A stretch of DNA of 64,000 bases from Spirosoma sp. KUDC1026 (GTDB lineage: Bacteria; Bacteroidota; Bacteroidia; Cytophagales; Spirosomataceae). Made by a program: the position numbers and the translations under genes. The DNA lies in contig NZ_CP056032.1 in assembly GCF_013375035.1 (NCBI RefSeq), positions 790,001 to 854,000 on the forward strand, in the 5' to 3' direction. A model generated the notes under the pieces. The model saw nothing but the letters and a program-made list of their open reading frames with translations. It ran no database searches and was not told the DNA's origin. Of the stretch, positions 17,054 through 26,032 are shown piece by piece; position 1 is the first letter of the stretch, and each line of letters begins with the position of its first letter.

Positions 17054-17639
17054 GGGCGGTTTGTTGTTTTATACACTGAATGACGCGCAGTTGCTCATTG
17101 AGTAAATTAATCTGAAGTTGTAAGTTCTGGATCATGGCCTGAATCAGCGTTTCCTGGTTAGGATTCTGCGGTAGTTCGGCCTTCAGCGTTTGGTAGTTTC
17201 GTTCCAGCCGGGTTAGGTCCGTCGAGAACTCTTCGTACAGTGCTGGATTCGTTTCCGCCAGTTGTTTGATCTCAGTCCGCTTTTCCTCGATGAGCTGCGT
17301 ATAATACACTACCTCTTTCGCATAAGCTGGGCTGTTGACGGCCAGCTCGGGCTGCTGCGATACGCCGTAGCGCTGGTTGACGTAGAAGAAAGTGCCAGCC
17401 AGCAGCAAGACCGCAATAGACGCGGCTACCTGCCAGTTCGCCCGGAACCAGTTTTTTCGAGTGGTTTGCTGCTCCGTTGCGGTAGGATTGCGGTGGATCT
17501 CCCGAAATGGGGATTCCGGGCTGGCTGGTACCGGACCTAACTTCTCTTCCAGACGCGCCCAAAGGGCATCGGGTGGTTCATGTGCGTCGAAGGCTTCGCG
17601 GTTGTCGCGCACGAAACGTTCAAGATTGTCCTTCTTCAT
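17037..17639 (-). CDS. Probable anti-sigma factor (single-pass membrane protein)
   Basis: 200 residues. The N-terminal cytosolic part (MKKDNLERFVRDNREAFDAHEPPDALWARLEEKL) is like many Bacteroidota anti-sigma proteins. A single membrane helix covers about 77-96 (VAASIAVLLLAGTFFYV). The C-terminal half is a long Gln/Leu-rich coiled coil that would lie in the periplasm. There is no zinc-binding HxxxCxxC motif. Position just after an ECF sigma gene (10 nt apart) supports the call. Confidence 0.7.
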   Translation of the reverse strand: MKKDNLERFVRDNREAFDAHEPPDALWARLEEKLGPVPASPESPFREIHRNPTATEQQTTRKNWFRANWQVAASIAVLLLAGTFFYVNQRYGVSQQPELAVNSPAYAKEVVYYTQLIEEKRTEIKQLAETNPALYEEFSTDLTRLERNYQTLKAELPQNPNQETLIQAMIQNLQLQINLLNEQLRVIQCIKQQTAHAIPV

Positions 17640-17649
17640 GGTTTGTTGT

Positions 17650-18288
17650 TTACTTTAATAATTCGAGTAGACGTTTTTTTCCACGTAAATACTGGGTTCT
17701 TGAGGTTGTTTCACTAATGTTCAATACGTTGCCAATTTCTTCGTGATCATACCCTTCAAACAAGTAAAGGGATAGAACAACGCGATAGCCTTCGGGAAGC
17801 TGATGCATCGCCCGGCGCACCCGATCAACTTCCAATTGTACGCCGGCTTCATCGTACGGCTCCTCATCGGCCAGGTCCGGCCCGTCGTCATCGCCATAAT
17901 GTTGCCCCTCAAGGTCCGTCAGAACCAGCCGCCGGCCCCGCAGATGGTTAATGGCCCGATTCACGACAATCTGTTTCAACCAGGCCCCAAACGTACTCTG
18001 TCCCCGGAACGTAGTGATGTGGCTGAACGCATCCAGAAACGCTTCCTGCAACACGTCTTCCGCTTCGGCCTCATGATTCAGAATCCGCAGACAGACATTG
18101 TACATCGCCTTTACGTACTGTTGGTAAAGTTCATACTGCGCCCGTCGCTCGCCCGCCTGGCAGCGTTTGACCAGATCGGCGTGCCGGTCGGGGTAAGGGG
18201 TGGTTTCCAACAGAGTCAAGGCCTGGGTGGTTGGGAAGTAATCAATGAAAAGACGTAGCTGGAACGGAAACGTTGCACCGGTACGCAA
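17650..18288 (-). CDS. ECF-family RNA polymerase sigma factor
   Basis: Region 2 is visible as LVKRCQAGERRAQYELYQQYVKAMYN, followed by DVLQEAFLDAFSHI and TFGAWLKQIVVNRAINHLR. Region 4 follows as HQLPEGYRVVLSLYLFEGYDHEEIGNVLNISETTSRTQYLRGK. The sigma factor leads an operon with the anti-sigma-like and adhesin-like genes. The true start is uncertain: the frame opens at a TTG (18288), and other TTG codons occur near residue 25. There is no ATG before region 2. Confidence 0.88.
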   Translation of the reverse strand: MRTGATFPFQLRLFIDYFPTTQALTLLETTPYPDRHADLVKRCQAGERRAQYELYQQYVKAMYNVCLRILNHEAEAEDVLQEAFLDAFSHITTFRGQSTFGAWLKQIVVNRAINHLRGRRLVLTDLEGQHYGDDDGPDLADEEPYDEAGVQLEVDRVRRAMHQLPEGYRVVLSLYLFEGYDHEEIGNVLNISETTSRTQYLRGKKRLLELLK

Positions 18289-18368
18289 AGATTTTTCTAA
18301 ATTGAGAAAAACCCGTGTTGACTGCTGTTACAAGGAGAAGATTTTTGCAGTCGGTTGCTTTCTGACTA

Positions 18369-19445
18369 ATGATCAAACACATACCTATTGCCGACTTCTG
18401 GGCGCTGAAACAGCAGATTGTGCTGGCTGACGTTCGTACGCCGGCCGAATTCGAGCAGGGACACGTACCAGGAGCGGTCAACCTGCCGCTTTTCAGTAAT
18501 GAGGAACGCATTCAGGTTGGTACCACCTACAAGCAGGTCGGGCGCGAAGAAGCTATTCTGCTGGGGTTCGATCTAACCGGTGCCAAATGGTCAGGTTTTA
18601 TCAAGCAGGCGCTGGAATGGGTGCCAGATAAACGAATCGCCCTGCACTGCTGGCGGGGTGGTATGCGGAGTGGCGCTATGGCCTGGGCGCTCAATCTGTA
18701 TGGGTTCGAGGTGTATCTGATCGAAGGCGGTTACAAGGCCTATCGAGGCTGGGTACGAAGCTGGTTTGAGACGAAATACCCGCTCTGGGTGATTGGCGGA
18801 ATGACCGGCTCGGGCAAAACGAAACTCCTGCATCAACTCACTATTCTTCAGGAGCAGGTGATCGATCTGGAAGAGCTGGCGCAGCACCAGGGATCAGCTT
18901 ATGGCAGTATGGGAAAGCTGGTTCAACCAAGCCAGGAGCAGTTCGAAAATAACCTGGCCGAGCAACTTAGCGGACTGGATCGACAGCATACTGTCTGGAT
19001 AGAGGACGAGAGCCTGATGATTGGCAAGCTGTCAATTCCTAAACCGTTCTGGCAGCAGATGCAGCAGGCGCCCATGATCGACGTACACGTTGATCTGGAG
19101 CAGCGGATCGACTACTTGGCTGAAGAATACGGACGCCTGGATAAAGAATTCCTGATTGCCAGTACGCAGCGAATACAGAAACGGCTTGGCCCCTTACAGA
19201 CAAAACAGACGATCGCGGCTATCCTTGATGATCGAATGGCTGACTTTGTCCGACTGGTGCTGGTATACTACGACAAAACGTACCGAACGGCGCTAAACCA
19301 GCGGGCAAGCGATACCGTATTTCCACTAGAAATTAGCGGTAATGATCGGGCTGCTGATGCCCGCAAATTGATTGAATTAAGTCAAACGAGCTCACTACCT
19401 GACGCTGAGCCCATTCTTCATAGTAATGGAAACGATACCCTTTAA
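18369..19445 (+). CDS. mnmH: tRNA 2-selenouridine synthase
   Basis: Replaces the sulfur of 2-thiouridine at the wobble position of certain tRNAs with selenium, using selenophosphate. 358 residues: an N-terminal rhodanese domain with the catalytic Cys94 in ALHCWRGGMRSG, then a P-loop domain with GGMTGSGKTK at about 143-152. It overlaps selD by 20 nt, so the enzyme and its selenophosphate supplier are coupled. It is divergent from the ECF sigma operon. Confidence 0.94.
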   Translation: MIKHIPIADFWALKQQIVLADVRTPAEFEQGHVPGAVNLPLFSNEERIQVGTTYKQVGREEAILLGFDLTGAKWSGFIKQALEWVPDKRIALHCWRGGMRSGAMAWALNLYGFEVYLIEGGYKAYRGWVRSWFETKYPLWVIGGMTGSGKTKLLHQLTILQEQVIDLEELAQHQGSAYGSMGKLVQPSQEQFENNLAEQLSGLDRQHTVWIEDESLMIGKLSIPKPFWQQMQQAPMIDVHVDLEQRIDYLAEEYGRLDKEFLIASTQRIQKRLGPLQTKQTIAAILDDRMADFVRLVLVYYDKTYRTALNQRASDTVFPLEISGNDRAADARKLIELSQTSSLPDAEPILHSNGNDTL

Positions 19446-20466
19446 GCTTACCCAATATTCGCATGGAGCGGGCTGCGGCTGCAAAATCAGCCCCGCCATT
19501 CTGGATAAGATTTTACACAGTCCCGTTACGTATCAACCCGACGCACGCTTGCTGGTCGGTAACGATAAGCGGGACGACGCAGCCGTGCTGGACCTGGGCA
19601 ACGGAACGGCACTGATCTCAACCACGGATTTTTTCATGCCCATTGTGGACGATGCCTACGATTTTGGCCGTATTGCGTCGGCAAATGCCATCAGCGATGT
19701 GTATGCGATGGGAGGGAAGCCGGTTTTGGCGATCGCTATTCTGGGTTGGCCCATCGATAAACTGCCGCCTGACGTAGCACAGCGCGTACTGGAAGGAGCC
19801 CGGTCAATCTGCGCGGAAGCGGGTATTACGTTGGCTGGTGGACACAGTATCGACTGCCCGGAGCCCGTGTTCGGCTTAGCCGTTAACGGAATGGTTAACA
19901 TTGACCAGCTGAAACAGAACTCGACGGCTATATCCGGTTGTCAGTTGTATCTAACCAAAGCCCTGGGCGTTGGCGTGTTGTCGACGGCGCAGAAACGCGG
20001 TCTCCTCCGCCAGGAAGATGCCGAAATCGCCTTGCAGAGCATGACCCGGCTCAATAAACTCGGTGAATTGTTTGGACAAATGGACGGCGTAAAGGCCATG
20101 ACCGACGTAACAGGTTTCGGACTATTGGGTCACCTGAGCGAAATGTGCGAGGGGAGTGGCTTGTCGGCGGTGGTGGAGTTTGACAACGTACCGGTTATTG
20201 AAAGCATACCCCATTACCTCGATCAGCGCTGTATTCCGGGCGGTACCCAGCGGAACTGGGCGAGCTACGGCCACAAAATTGGCGAACTGACCGATTTTCA
20301 GAAATACGTACTGGCTGATCCGCAAACCAGTGGTGGCCTGCTGGTAGCCGTAAGCGAAGACGGCACGACTGATTTCGAAAGCAAGTTGCAGGAACAGGGC
20401 TATTCGTTACGTAGTCTGGGTTATTTGCAGCCGCAGACTGATGGGCCGCTGATTACAGTGAAATAA
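19426..20466 (+). CDS. selD: Selenide, water dikinase (selenophosphate synthetase)
   Basis: Makes selenophosphate from selenide and ATP. 346 residues. The active-site loop HGAGCGCKISP gives Cys17 and Lys20, at the same positions as the well-studied E. coli enzyme, with Cys rather than selenocysteine at 17. Other conserved parts are GNDKRDDAAV, STTDFFMPIVDD and TDVTGFGLLGHL. No selA or selB is visible here. With mnmH as its only partner, the obvious use is tRNA modification. Confidence 0.96.
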   Translation: METIPFKLTQYSHGAGCGCKISPAILDKILHSPVTYQPDARLLVGNDKRDDAAVLDLGNGTALISTTDFFMPIVDDAYDFGRIASANAISDVYAMGGKPVLAIAILGWPIDKLPPDVAQRVLEGARSICAEAGITLAGGHSIDCPEPVFGLAVNGMVNIDQLKQNSTAISGCQLYLTKALGVGVLSTAQKRGLLRQEDAEIALQSMTRLNKLGELFGQMDGVKAMTDVTGFGLLGHLSEMCEGSGLSAVVEFDNVPVIESIPHYLDQRCIPGGTQRNWASYGHKIGELTDFQKYVLADPQTSGGLLVAVSEDGTTDFESKLQEQGYSLRSLGYLQPQTDGPLITVK

Positions 20467-20652
20467 GCGCGAATACCGCAGAAGGGTGGCCAGTGTGACG
20501 CACCGTGTTCTGTAACACAAAATCATATAGGGCCAGATAGTCAGCTGCGCTATTCTGGGAAGTATGTTAAAAAAAGCTAACAGGCCTGTTTCTAATAGGT
20601 AGAACTAGTTGAGTACTGACGTTTAGAGCGTGTTCAATCCTCCTTGGCTGTC

Positions 20653-22893
20653 ATGATTAAACTAGCGCTATCAACTCTCTTCGTCCTATCTAATTTCTTG
20701 CTCTTTGCGCAAAAGCAAAACCTCGATTTTGAGCAGTCTGAGGCTAATGGTCAACCCAAAGGGTGGAGCCGGATTGGTGGTAACAATGCGTATGCCTTCG
20801 TTCTTGATTCGGCGGTAAAGCACGGCGGTCAGTCGGCACTCAAGATAGCTTACACGACTGGAACCGGTTTTTCGGGTGCGCATAGGAGCTTACCCGTCAA
20901 CTTTGCTGGCAAAAAGATTACGTTGACCGGCTTTGTCAAAACGCAGGACGTTGGTCTTACCCCCGATTCGTTCGCCGGTTTGTGGGTGCGCATCGATAAC
21001 GAAGCGGGCAACGCGCTTGCTTTCGATAATATGCAAAGTCGGGGAATCAAAGGAACCACCGACTGGCAATCGTATACCGTTACGGTGCCCATTGCCGACG
21101 GAGCCACGAGTATTCACCTGGGTGGATTGCTGGTAGGAAAGGGAACGGCTTGGTTCGACGATTTTACTGTGCTCGTTGACGATAAATCCATCGAAAAAGC
21201 TCCCTTGAAAGTTGTTAAGCTCGATAAGGCGCAGCTTGATACGGCTTTCAATAAAGGATCTGGGATTGAACTGGCTACCCTGACGAAGCAGCAAATAGAT
21301 AACCTTACCCTGCTGGGTAAAGTATGGGGTTTCGTTAAATACTACCATCCGTCGGTTACGGAGGGGAATCACAATATGGATGCGGAGTTGTTCCGGATAA
21401 TGCCAAAACTCCTGACGGCAAGGTCGAACGCTGACGTGAACAAAGCCTTACTTGCCTGGCTGACGACGTTTGGTACGGTAAAATCGACCCGCTCCGGGCA
21501 GAAAGATACCGTTGATGCTGTTCATAAACCCGACTATAGTTGGTTTCGCGAACTTGATGAGTCAGTACGCACTCAACTGGAAAATATTCGGCTGGCAAAA
21601 CGGTCGGAGAAATCGTATTATATCGGTATGATGCCGCAGGTTGGTAATCCGGTATTTCAGCACGAAGCGGCTTACCGGCAGATGAAGACGCCTGACGTGG
21701 GCTACCGCCTTTTGTCGCTTTATCGTTTCTGGAATATTATTCAGTACTTTTTTCCGTATAAGCATCTTATTGGCGAGGACTGGAATAGGGTGCTGCCGGA
21801 GTTTGTTCCCAAGTTCGCGAACGCCCGTGATTCGCTCTCGTATCGGCTGGCGGCTCTTGAGCTTATTGGCCGTATTCACGATACGCACGCCAACGTCTGG
21901 GGCGACCCGATCATTGAGAACCAATACAAAGGCGATTATTACGCGCCTGTGCAGGTACGATTCGTTCAGAACCAGTTTGTCGTTACTAACTATTACAATG
22001 ATTCACTCGGTACGGCGTCGGGTTTACGGCGGGGCGATGTAATCAAATCAGTCGATGGCGTGTCGACCGAAGCACTGGTGCAGAATCGGCTCCCTTACTA
22101 CCCGGCTTCCAATAAACCAACGCAGCTTCGGGACATAAGCCGTAGTTTGCTTGCTGGTCATACGCCTACGGTCAGTCTGGAAATTGATCGTGACGGACAA
22201 CCGATGACAGTTAAACTCAGCCGGTACAAACAGGAGCGGGCATCCTTTGATAACAAGATCGATTACAGCAGTTACCCAAAAGATAGCAGCTATCAACTGC
22301 TGCACCCTGACGTTGGGTACCTGTTTTTAGGCAATATCAAAGCCGACAAACTCCCGCAGATCATGCAGCGATTCAACGGCACGAAGGGTTTGGTTATTGA
22401 CCTCCGTTGCTACCCTTCCGATTTTGTCGTGTTTTCGTTGGGGAAATACCTGATGACGCCTACTCCGTTCGTCAAGTTCACCGGTGGATCTATCCAAACC
22501 CCCGGCCTTTTCACTTGGAGTAATCCATTAAAAGTTGGCCAGCGAGGAGTGGATGATCCGTATAAGGGCAAGGTCATTATTCTGGTCAATGAATTGACGC
22601 AAAGTTCGGCTGAATACCACACGATGGCATTCCGGGCGGCTCCTGGAGCCCTTGTGCTGGGGAGCACTACTGCCGCTGCCGATGGTAACGTATCCGCTTT
22701 TTTGCTTCCGGGCGGTCTGAGTACCATGATCAGCGGCATTGGTGTCAACTATCCTGATGGTCGCGAAACGCAACGTGTTGGGGTTGGCGTCGACGTTGAT
22801 ATGCAGCCTACCCGAAAAGGAATTCAGGAGAACAAGGATGAGTTACTCGAAAAAGCCGTGTCACTGATTAGAGGTAGTAATCAGGCAAAATGA
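20653..22893 (+). CDS. Secreted S41-family peptidase with PDZ domain
   Basis: 746 residues from the ATG at 20653; the frame also opens at an upstream TTG (20644). Signal peptide MIKLALSTLFVLSNFLLFA. The N-terminal 30-180 region looks like a carbohydrate-binding-type beta-sandwich (LDFEQSEANGQPKGWSRIGG). A PDZ-like segment lies around 455-520 (SGLRRGDVIKSVDG). The S41 tail-specific protease core follows, with the nucleophile Ser in NELTQSSAEYHTMAF. The product is probably periplasmic or secreted. Nothing nearby shows the substrate. Confidence 0.85.
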   Translation: MIKLALSTLFVLSNFLLFAQKQNLDFEQSEANGQPKGWSRIGGNNAYAFVLDSAVKHGGQSALKIAYTTGTGFSGAHRSLPVNFAGKKITLTGFVKTQDVGLTPDSFAGLWVRIDNEAGNALAFDNMQSRGIKGTTDWQSYTVTVPIADGATSIHLGGLLVGKGTAWFDDFTVLVDDKSIEKAPLKVVKLDKAQLDTAFNKGSGIELATLTKQQIDNLTLLGKVWGFVKYYHPSVTEGNHNMDAELFRIMPKLLTARSNADVNKALLAWLTTFGTVKSTRSGQKDTVDAVHKPDYSWFRELDESVRTQLENIRLAKRSEKSYYIGMMPQVGNPVFQHEAAYRQMKTPDVGYRLLSLYRFWNIIQYFFPYKHLIGEDWNRVLPEFVPKFANARDSLSYRLAALELIGRIHDTHANVWGDPIIENQYKGDYYAPVQVRFVQNQFVVTNYYNDSLGTASGLRRGDVIKSVDGVSTEALVQNRLPYYPASNKPTQLRDISRSLLAGHTPTVSLEIDRDGQPMTVKLSRYKQERASFDNKIDYSSYPKDSSYQLLHPDVGYLFLGNIKADKLPQIMQRFNGTKGLVIDLRCYPSDFVVFSLGKYLMTPTPFVKFTGGSIQTPGLFTWSNPLKVGQRGVDDPYKGKVIILVNELTQSSAEYHTMAFRAAPGALVLGSTTAAADGNVSAFLLPGGLSTMISGIGVNYPDGRETQRVGVGVDVDMQPTRKGIQENKDELLEKAVSLIRGSNQAK

Positions 22894-22926
22894 ACCAGTA
22901 ATAGTAAGTCTGTAATAAACCAGAGC

Positions 22927-22964
22927 GCACGTAAAGTAGAGGCTGAAAGCACGGCTTTACGTGC
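22927..22964. terminator. Hairpin after the S41 peptidase gene
   Basis: GCACGTAAAG at 22927-22936 pairs exactly with CTTTACGTGC at 22955-22964, with an 18-nt loop. It lies 33 nt past the peptidase stop. There is no clean T-tract directly after it, so the call is moderate. Confidence 0.45.
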
Positions 22965-22996
22965 GGAATACGTCTGCCCTTCACCAAATTTTTTTG

Positions 22997-23004
22997 TAGT
23001 TTTG
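22997..23004 (+). promoter_or_regulatory. Promoter -7 element upstream of the UvrD/PcrA helicase gene
   Basis: TAGTTTTG fits TAnnTTTG and lies 29 nt upstream of the ATG at 23034. No convincing TTTG -33 box lies at the ideal spacing. Confidence 0.35.
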
Positions 23005-23033
23005 GTTGTTATAGAAGGATAGAAGCAAGCCTG

Positions 23034-25328
23034 ATGGTTGATTATATTTCTGGATTGAATGAACCACAGCGGGAGGCCGTCATGCACGGTAACGGCCCGC
23101 TGATGATTATAGCCGGTGCCGGGTCGGGCAAAACCCGTGTGTTGACGTACCGCATCGCGCACTTGATAGAAACTGGCGTCGATCCTTTCCGGATTCTGTC
23201 GTTGACGTTTACGAACAAGGCCGCCGGCGAAATGCGGCACCGGATCGAGAAGGTTGTAGGAACCGAAGCCCGCAACATCTGGATGGGTACCTTCCACTCG
23301 GTCTTCGCCAAGATTTTACGTATCGAGGCTAAAGCTCTTGGGTACACCAGCAATTTCTCCATTTACGACACCGACGACTCGAAGTCACTATTACGTAGCC
23401 TCATCAAGGAAATGGGGTTGGACGATAAAGTGTATCGTGTCAATAGTGTCTTCGGGCGAATCTCGGGCGCTAAAAACCGGCTGATTGGTCCGGAAGATTA
23501 TTTAAATAACGCCGTCATCCAGGCCGACGATGAAGCCGCGCGGATGCCGCACATTGGCCGGATTTATAAACAATACGCAGCCCGTTGTTTCGCGGCCAAC
23601 GCCATGGACTTCGACGATCTGCTGTACAATACGAATGTTCTGTTCCGCGATCATCTGGATATTCTGAATAAGTACCAGCACAAGTTTCAGCATGTGATGG
23701 TCGATGAGTTTCAGGATACCAATATTTCGCAGTACCTCATCACCCGGAAGCTGGCAGCTGTTCACCAGAATATCTGCGTGGTAGGAGACGACGCGCAGAG
23801 TATCTACGCCTTCCGGGGAGCGAACATTGAAAATATTCTCAACTTCCAGCGCGATTACGGGCAGGATACTGTCAAAATCGTTAAGCTAGAGCAGAATTAC
23901 CGCTCGACCGACACCATTGTGCAGGCGGCTAACTCAATTATTGCCCGAAACAAAAACCAGCTCGAAAAACGCGTTTTCACGGCTAACGAAGCGGGGCCAC
24001 TGATCGACGTTATCAAAGCATCGTCGGACAATGAGGAGGGACGGCTGGTAGCATCGGCTATTTTCGAAGCAAAAGTAAACGGGGCACTGACGAATAACGA
24101 TTTTGCGATTCTCTACCGGACCAACGCCCAGTCGCGGGCGTTTGAAGAAGCCCTGCGGAAGGTAAGTATTAAGTACCGAATCATCGGGGGGCTTTCGTTC
24201 TACCAACGCAAAGAGATCAAGGACCTAATTGCTTACCTGCGCTTTACGGTCAATCAGCAGGATGAGGAAGCTTTCAAACGGATTATCAACCTGCCGAAGC
24301 GGGGAATTGGCGATACGACCATCGCCAAGTTGAGTGTTATTGCCGCCGAGCAGCAGGATTCCATCTGGGGGATTGTGTCTGATATCGGTAAATTCGTTGC
24401 CGGTCGGAGCGGGATTGCCATCGAGGGGTTTGCCGACCTGATCAAGAGCTTTATGCTGCTGCTCGACCAGAAAGACGCCTTCGAAGTAGCCTCGCACATT
24501 GCCAAGGCGTCGGGTCTGCTGAAAGAGCTGTATGACGACAAAACCGTTGAAGGGCTGGCGCGTTACGAGAACGTACAGGAGTTGCTGAATGCCATTAAGG
24601 AGTTCGTCGACAATCCGGACAACGAAGACAAAAGCCTGGGCGCGTTTCTGCAATCGGTCTCGCTGCTGACTACCGCCGATGAACGGGAAGATGACGGCGA
24701 CAACGACAAAGTGACGCTGATGACCATCCACGCGGCCAAGGGGCTGGAGTTCAAAAACGTGCACATCGTCGGGATGGAAGAGGACTTGTTCCCCAGCCAG
24801 ATGATGCTCGAAAGCCGGAACGATCTGGAGGAAGAACGGCGACTATTTTACGTAGCGATTACCCGCGCTGAAAAACGCCTGACGATGTCCTACGCCGAGT
24901 CACGGTACCACTTTGGACGCCTGAAAATGTGCGAGCCGAGCCGGTTCCTAATGGAAATTGATCAGAAGTATTTGAAGATGTCGAAGCTGCGTTCGGCGCC
25001 GAGCCGGATGGATTTCGATCGCCCCGAAAAAGATCGTAGCGAAAGCACATCGACGGGCTCCATGTCATTTGTCCGGTCGCTGGCTCAGAAAACAGCCCGG
25101 TCGCAGGCGCCCCAACCGCTTACGTCGCATACCCCCTCGGCCGATTTTGCGCCAACGAGTACGGCCGATCTAGCAACTGGTCAGCGGGTGGAGCACGCCA
25201 AATTTGGTTTTGGTACGGTTAAAAAAGTCGACGTGAACGGCACCGAGCGAAAAGCAACGATTCAGTTTGAGAAAGCAGGCGAGAAAGTCCTGCTGCTGAG
25301 CTTTGCCAAGCTGCGGGTGGTCGCTTAA
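23034..25328 (+). CDS. pcrA: UvrD/PcrA-family superfamily 1A DNA helicase
   Basis: 3'-5' DNA helicase for repair and clearance of replication obstacles. 764 residues. The SF1A motifs appear in order: QREAVMHGNGPLMIIAGAGSGKT (Q motif and Walker A, Lys33), VDEFQDTN (Walker B), LEQNYRST (motif IV), LMTIHAAKGLEF (motif V) and VAITRAEKRL (motif VI). The C-terminal end has a KFGFGTVKKVD-like Tudor fold typical of PcrA for RNA polymerase contact. It may be co-transcribed with the three small genes that follow. Confidence 0.95.
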   Translation: MVDYISGLNEPQREAVMHGNGPLMIIAGAGSGKTRVLTYRIAHLIETGVDPFRILSLTFTNKAAGEMRHRIEKVVGTEARNIWMGTFHSVFAKILRIEAKALGYTSNFSIYDTDDSKSLLRSLIKEMGLDDKVYRVNSVFGRISGAKNRLIGPEDYLNNAVIQADDEAARMPHIGRIYKQYAARCFAANAMDFDDLLYNTNVLFRDHLDILNKYQHKFQHVMVDEFQDTNISQYLITRKLAAVHQNICVVGDDAQSIYAFRGANIENILNFQRDYGQDTVKIVKLEQNYRSTDTIVQAANSIIARNKNQLEKRVFTANEAGPLIDVIKASSDNEEGRLVASAIFEAKVNGALTNNDFAILYRTNAQSRAFEEALRKVSIKYRIIGGLSFYQRKEIKDLIAYLRFTVNQQDEEAFKRIINLPKRGIGDTTIAKLSVIAAEQQDSIWGIVSDIGKFVAGRSGIAIEGFADLIKSFMLLLDQKDAFEVASHIAKASGLLKELYDDKTVEGLARYENVQELLNAIKEFVDNPDNEDKSLGAFLQSVSLLTTADEREDDGDNDKVTLMTIHAAKGLEFKNVHIVGMEEDLFPSQMMLESRNDLEEERRLFYVAITRAEKRLTMSYAESRYHFGRLKMCEPSRFLMEIDQKYLKMSKLRSAPSRMDFDRPEKDRSESTSTGSMSFVRSLAQKTARSQAPQPLTSHTPSADFAPTSTADLATGQRVEHAKFGFGTVKKVDVNGTERKATIQFEKAGEKVLLLSFAKLRVVA

Positions 25329-25523
25329 ATGATTTTGAGGATGATGAAAAAGTCGCTTGTCTGCAAAATGATCGCTGGTTTCATTATCTACCTGCTAATA
25401 GCTTTTGGTGCACTAGTAGCGCCCATACCAAGAGAGTTGAGAATGATAGTTGGGACAATATTTCTTTTAACTCCTATGGTGGGAACTATTGTACTGATGA
25501 TTAGCAATAAAAAAAAGCCATGA
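25329..25523 (+). CDS. Small membrane protein of unknown function
   Basis: 64 residues. The ATG at 25329 directly abuts the helicase stop. Two predicted membrane helices lie at about 14-32 (MIAGFIIYLLIAFGALVAP) and about 40-59 (MIVGTIFLLTPMVGTIVLM), with a short loop and a lysine-rich tail. The next gene starts inside its stop (ATGA overlap). Methionines at codons 5 and 6 are alternative starts. I recognise no family. The tight packing suggests co-expression with hicB. Confidence 0.6.
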   Translation: MILRMMKKSLVCKMIAGFIIYLLIAFGALVAPIPRELRMIVGTIFLLTPMVGTIVLMISNKKKP

Positions 25524-25759
25524 GAACGTTACAATATCGATTGATTCTGACGCCGGAACCCGAAGGCGGATACACGGTGAAAGTCCCTGCTATTCGAGGA
25601 TGTGTTACGTATGGCGAAACGGTGGAAGAAGCCATCGCTATGGCGAAGGATGCTATTGAAGGATGCCTGGAAGTTCTTAAAGAGGAAGGCCAGCCTATTC
25701 CTCCCGACGACAGTCGAACACTGGAGTATTCATTAAGTTTGGTAACAGAACTGGTATGA
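25520..25759 (+). CDS. hicB: HicB-family antitoxin
   Basis: 79 residues of the HicB partial RNase H-like fold: LQYRLILTPEPEGGYTVKVPAIRGCVTYGETVEEAIAMAKDAIEGCL. HicB neutralises the HicA mRNA interferase and often autoregulates its own operon. No C-terminal DNA-binding domain is evident; the protein ends at the acidic stretch SLSLVTELV. The start overlaps the upstream small membrane protein gene by 4 nt. The end overlaps the hicA start (ATGA). The order hicB then hicA is the reverse of the classic arrangement. Confidence 0.85.
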   Translation: MRTLQYRLILTPEPEGGYTVKVPAIRGCVTYGETVEEAIAMAKDAIEGCLEVLKEEGQPIPPDDSRTLEYSLSLVTELV

Positions 25760-25960
25760 ACCTGTCGTCCAAACGGCTAATCAAAATTCTTGAAGAACAC
25801 GGATTTGTTCTAAAACGGATGGGAAAGGGAAGCCATCATATATTACAATCCAGATACTAAAATCACTGTACCGGTTCCCGTTCATAGCAAAGACATGAAA
25901 AAGGGTACGTTCTTCAGCGTTTTGAAGGAAGCAGGTATTGATCTGTCTACGTTAGATTAA
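25756..25960 (+). pseudogene. hicA: Frameshifted hicA toxin gene
   Basis: From the ATG at 25756 the frame gives 34 residues ending in MGKGSHHILQSRY, then a stop at 25858-25860. In another frame the sequence continues YYNPDTKITVPVPVHSKDMKKGTFF and runs to a stop at 25958-25960, which is the rest of a HicA double-stranded-RNA-binding-like fold. The catalytic His is in GSHH. The break lies in CATCATATATTAC. Adding one AT there would restore SHHIYYNP, so loss of an AT dinucleotide by slippage is likely. The full-length form would be about 68 residues. Confidence 0.85.
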
Positions 25961-26032
25961 TAATACTGGGTACAAAATTTGCCTTACTCAGCGTTTCTCA
26001 GAAAACGATTAATTTCTTTCCATCCATTATTC

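Noticed and set aside
20467..20652. AACAGGCCTGTT palindrome upstream of the S41 peptidase gene
   Set aside because: A 12-bp palindrome is short enough to occur by chance and has no second copy or context that supports a role.
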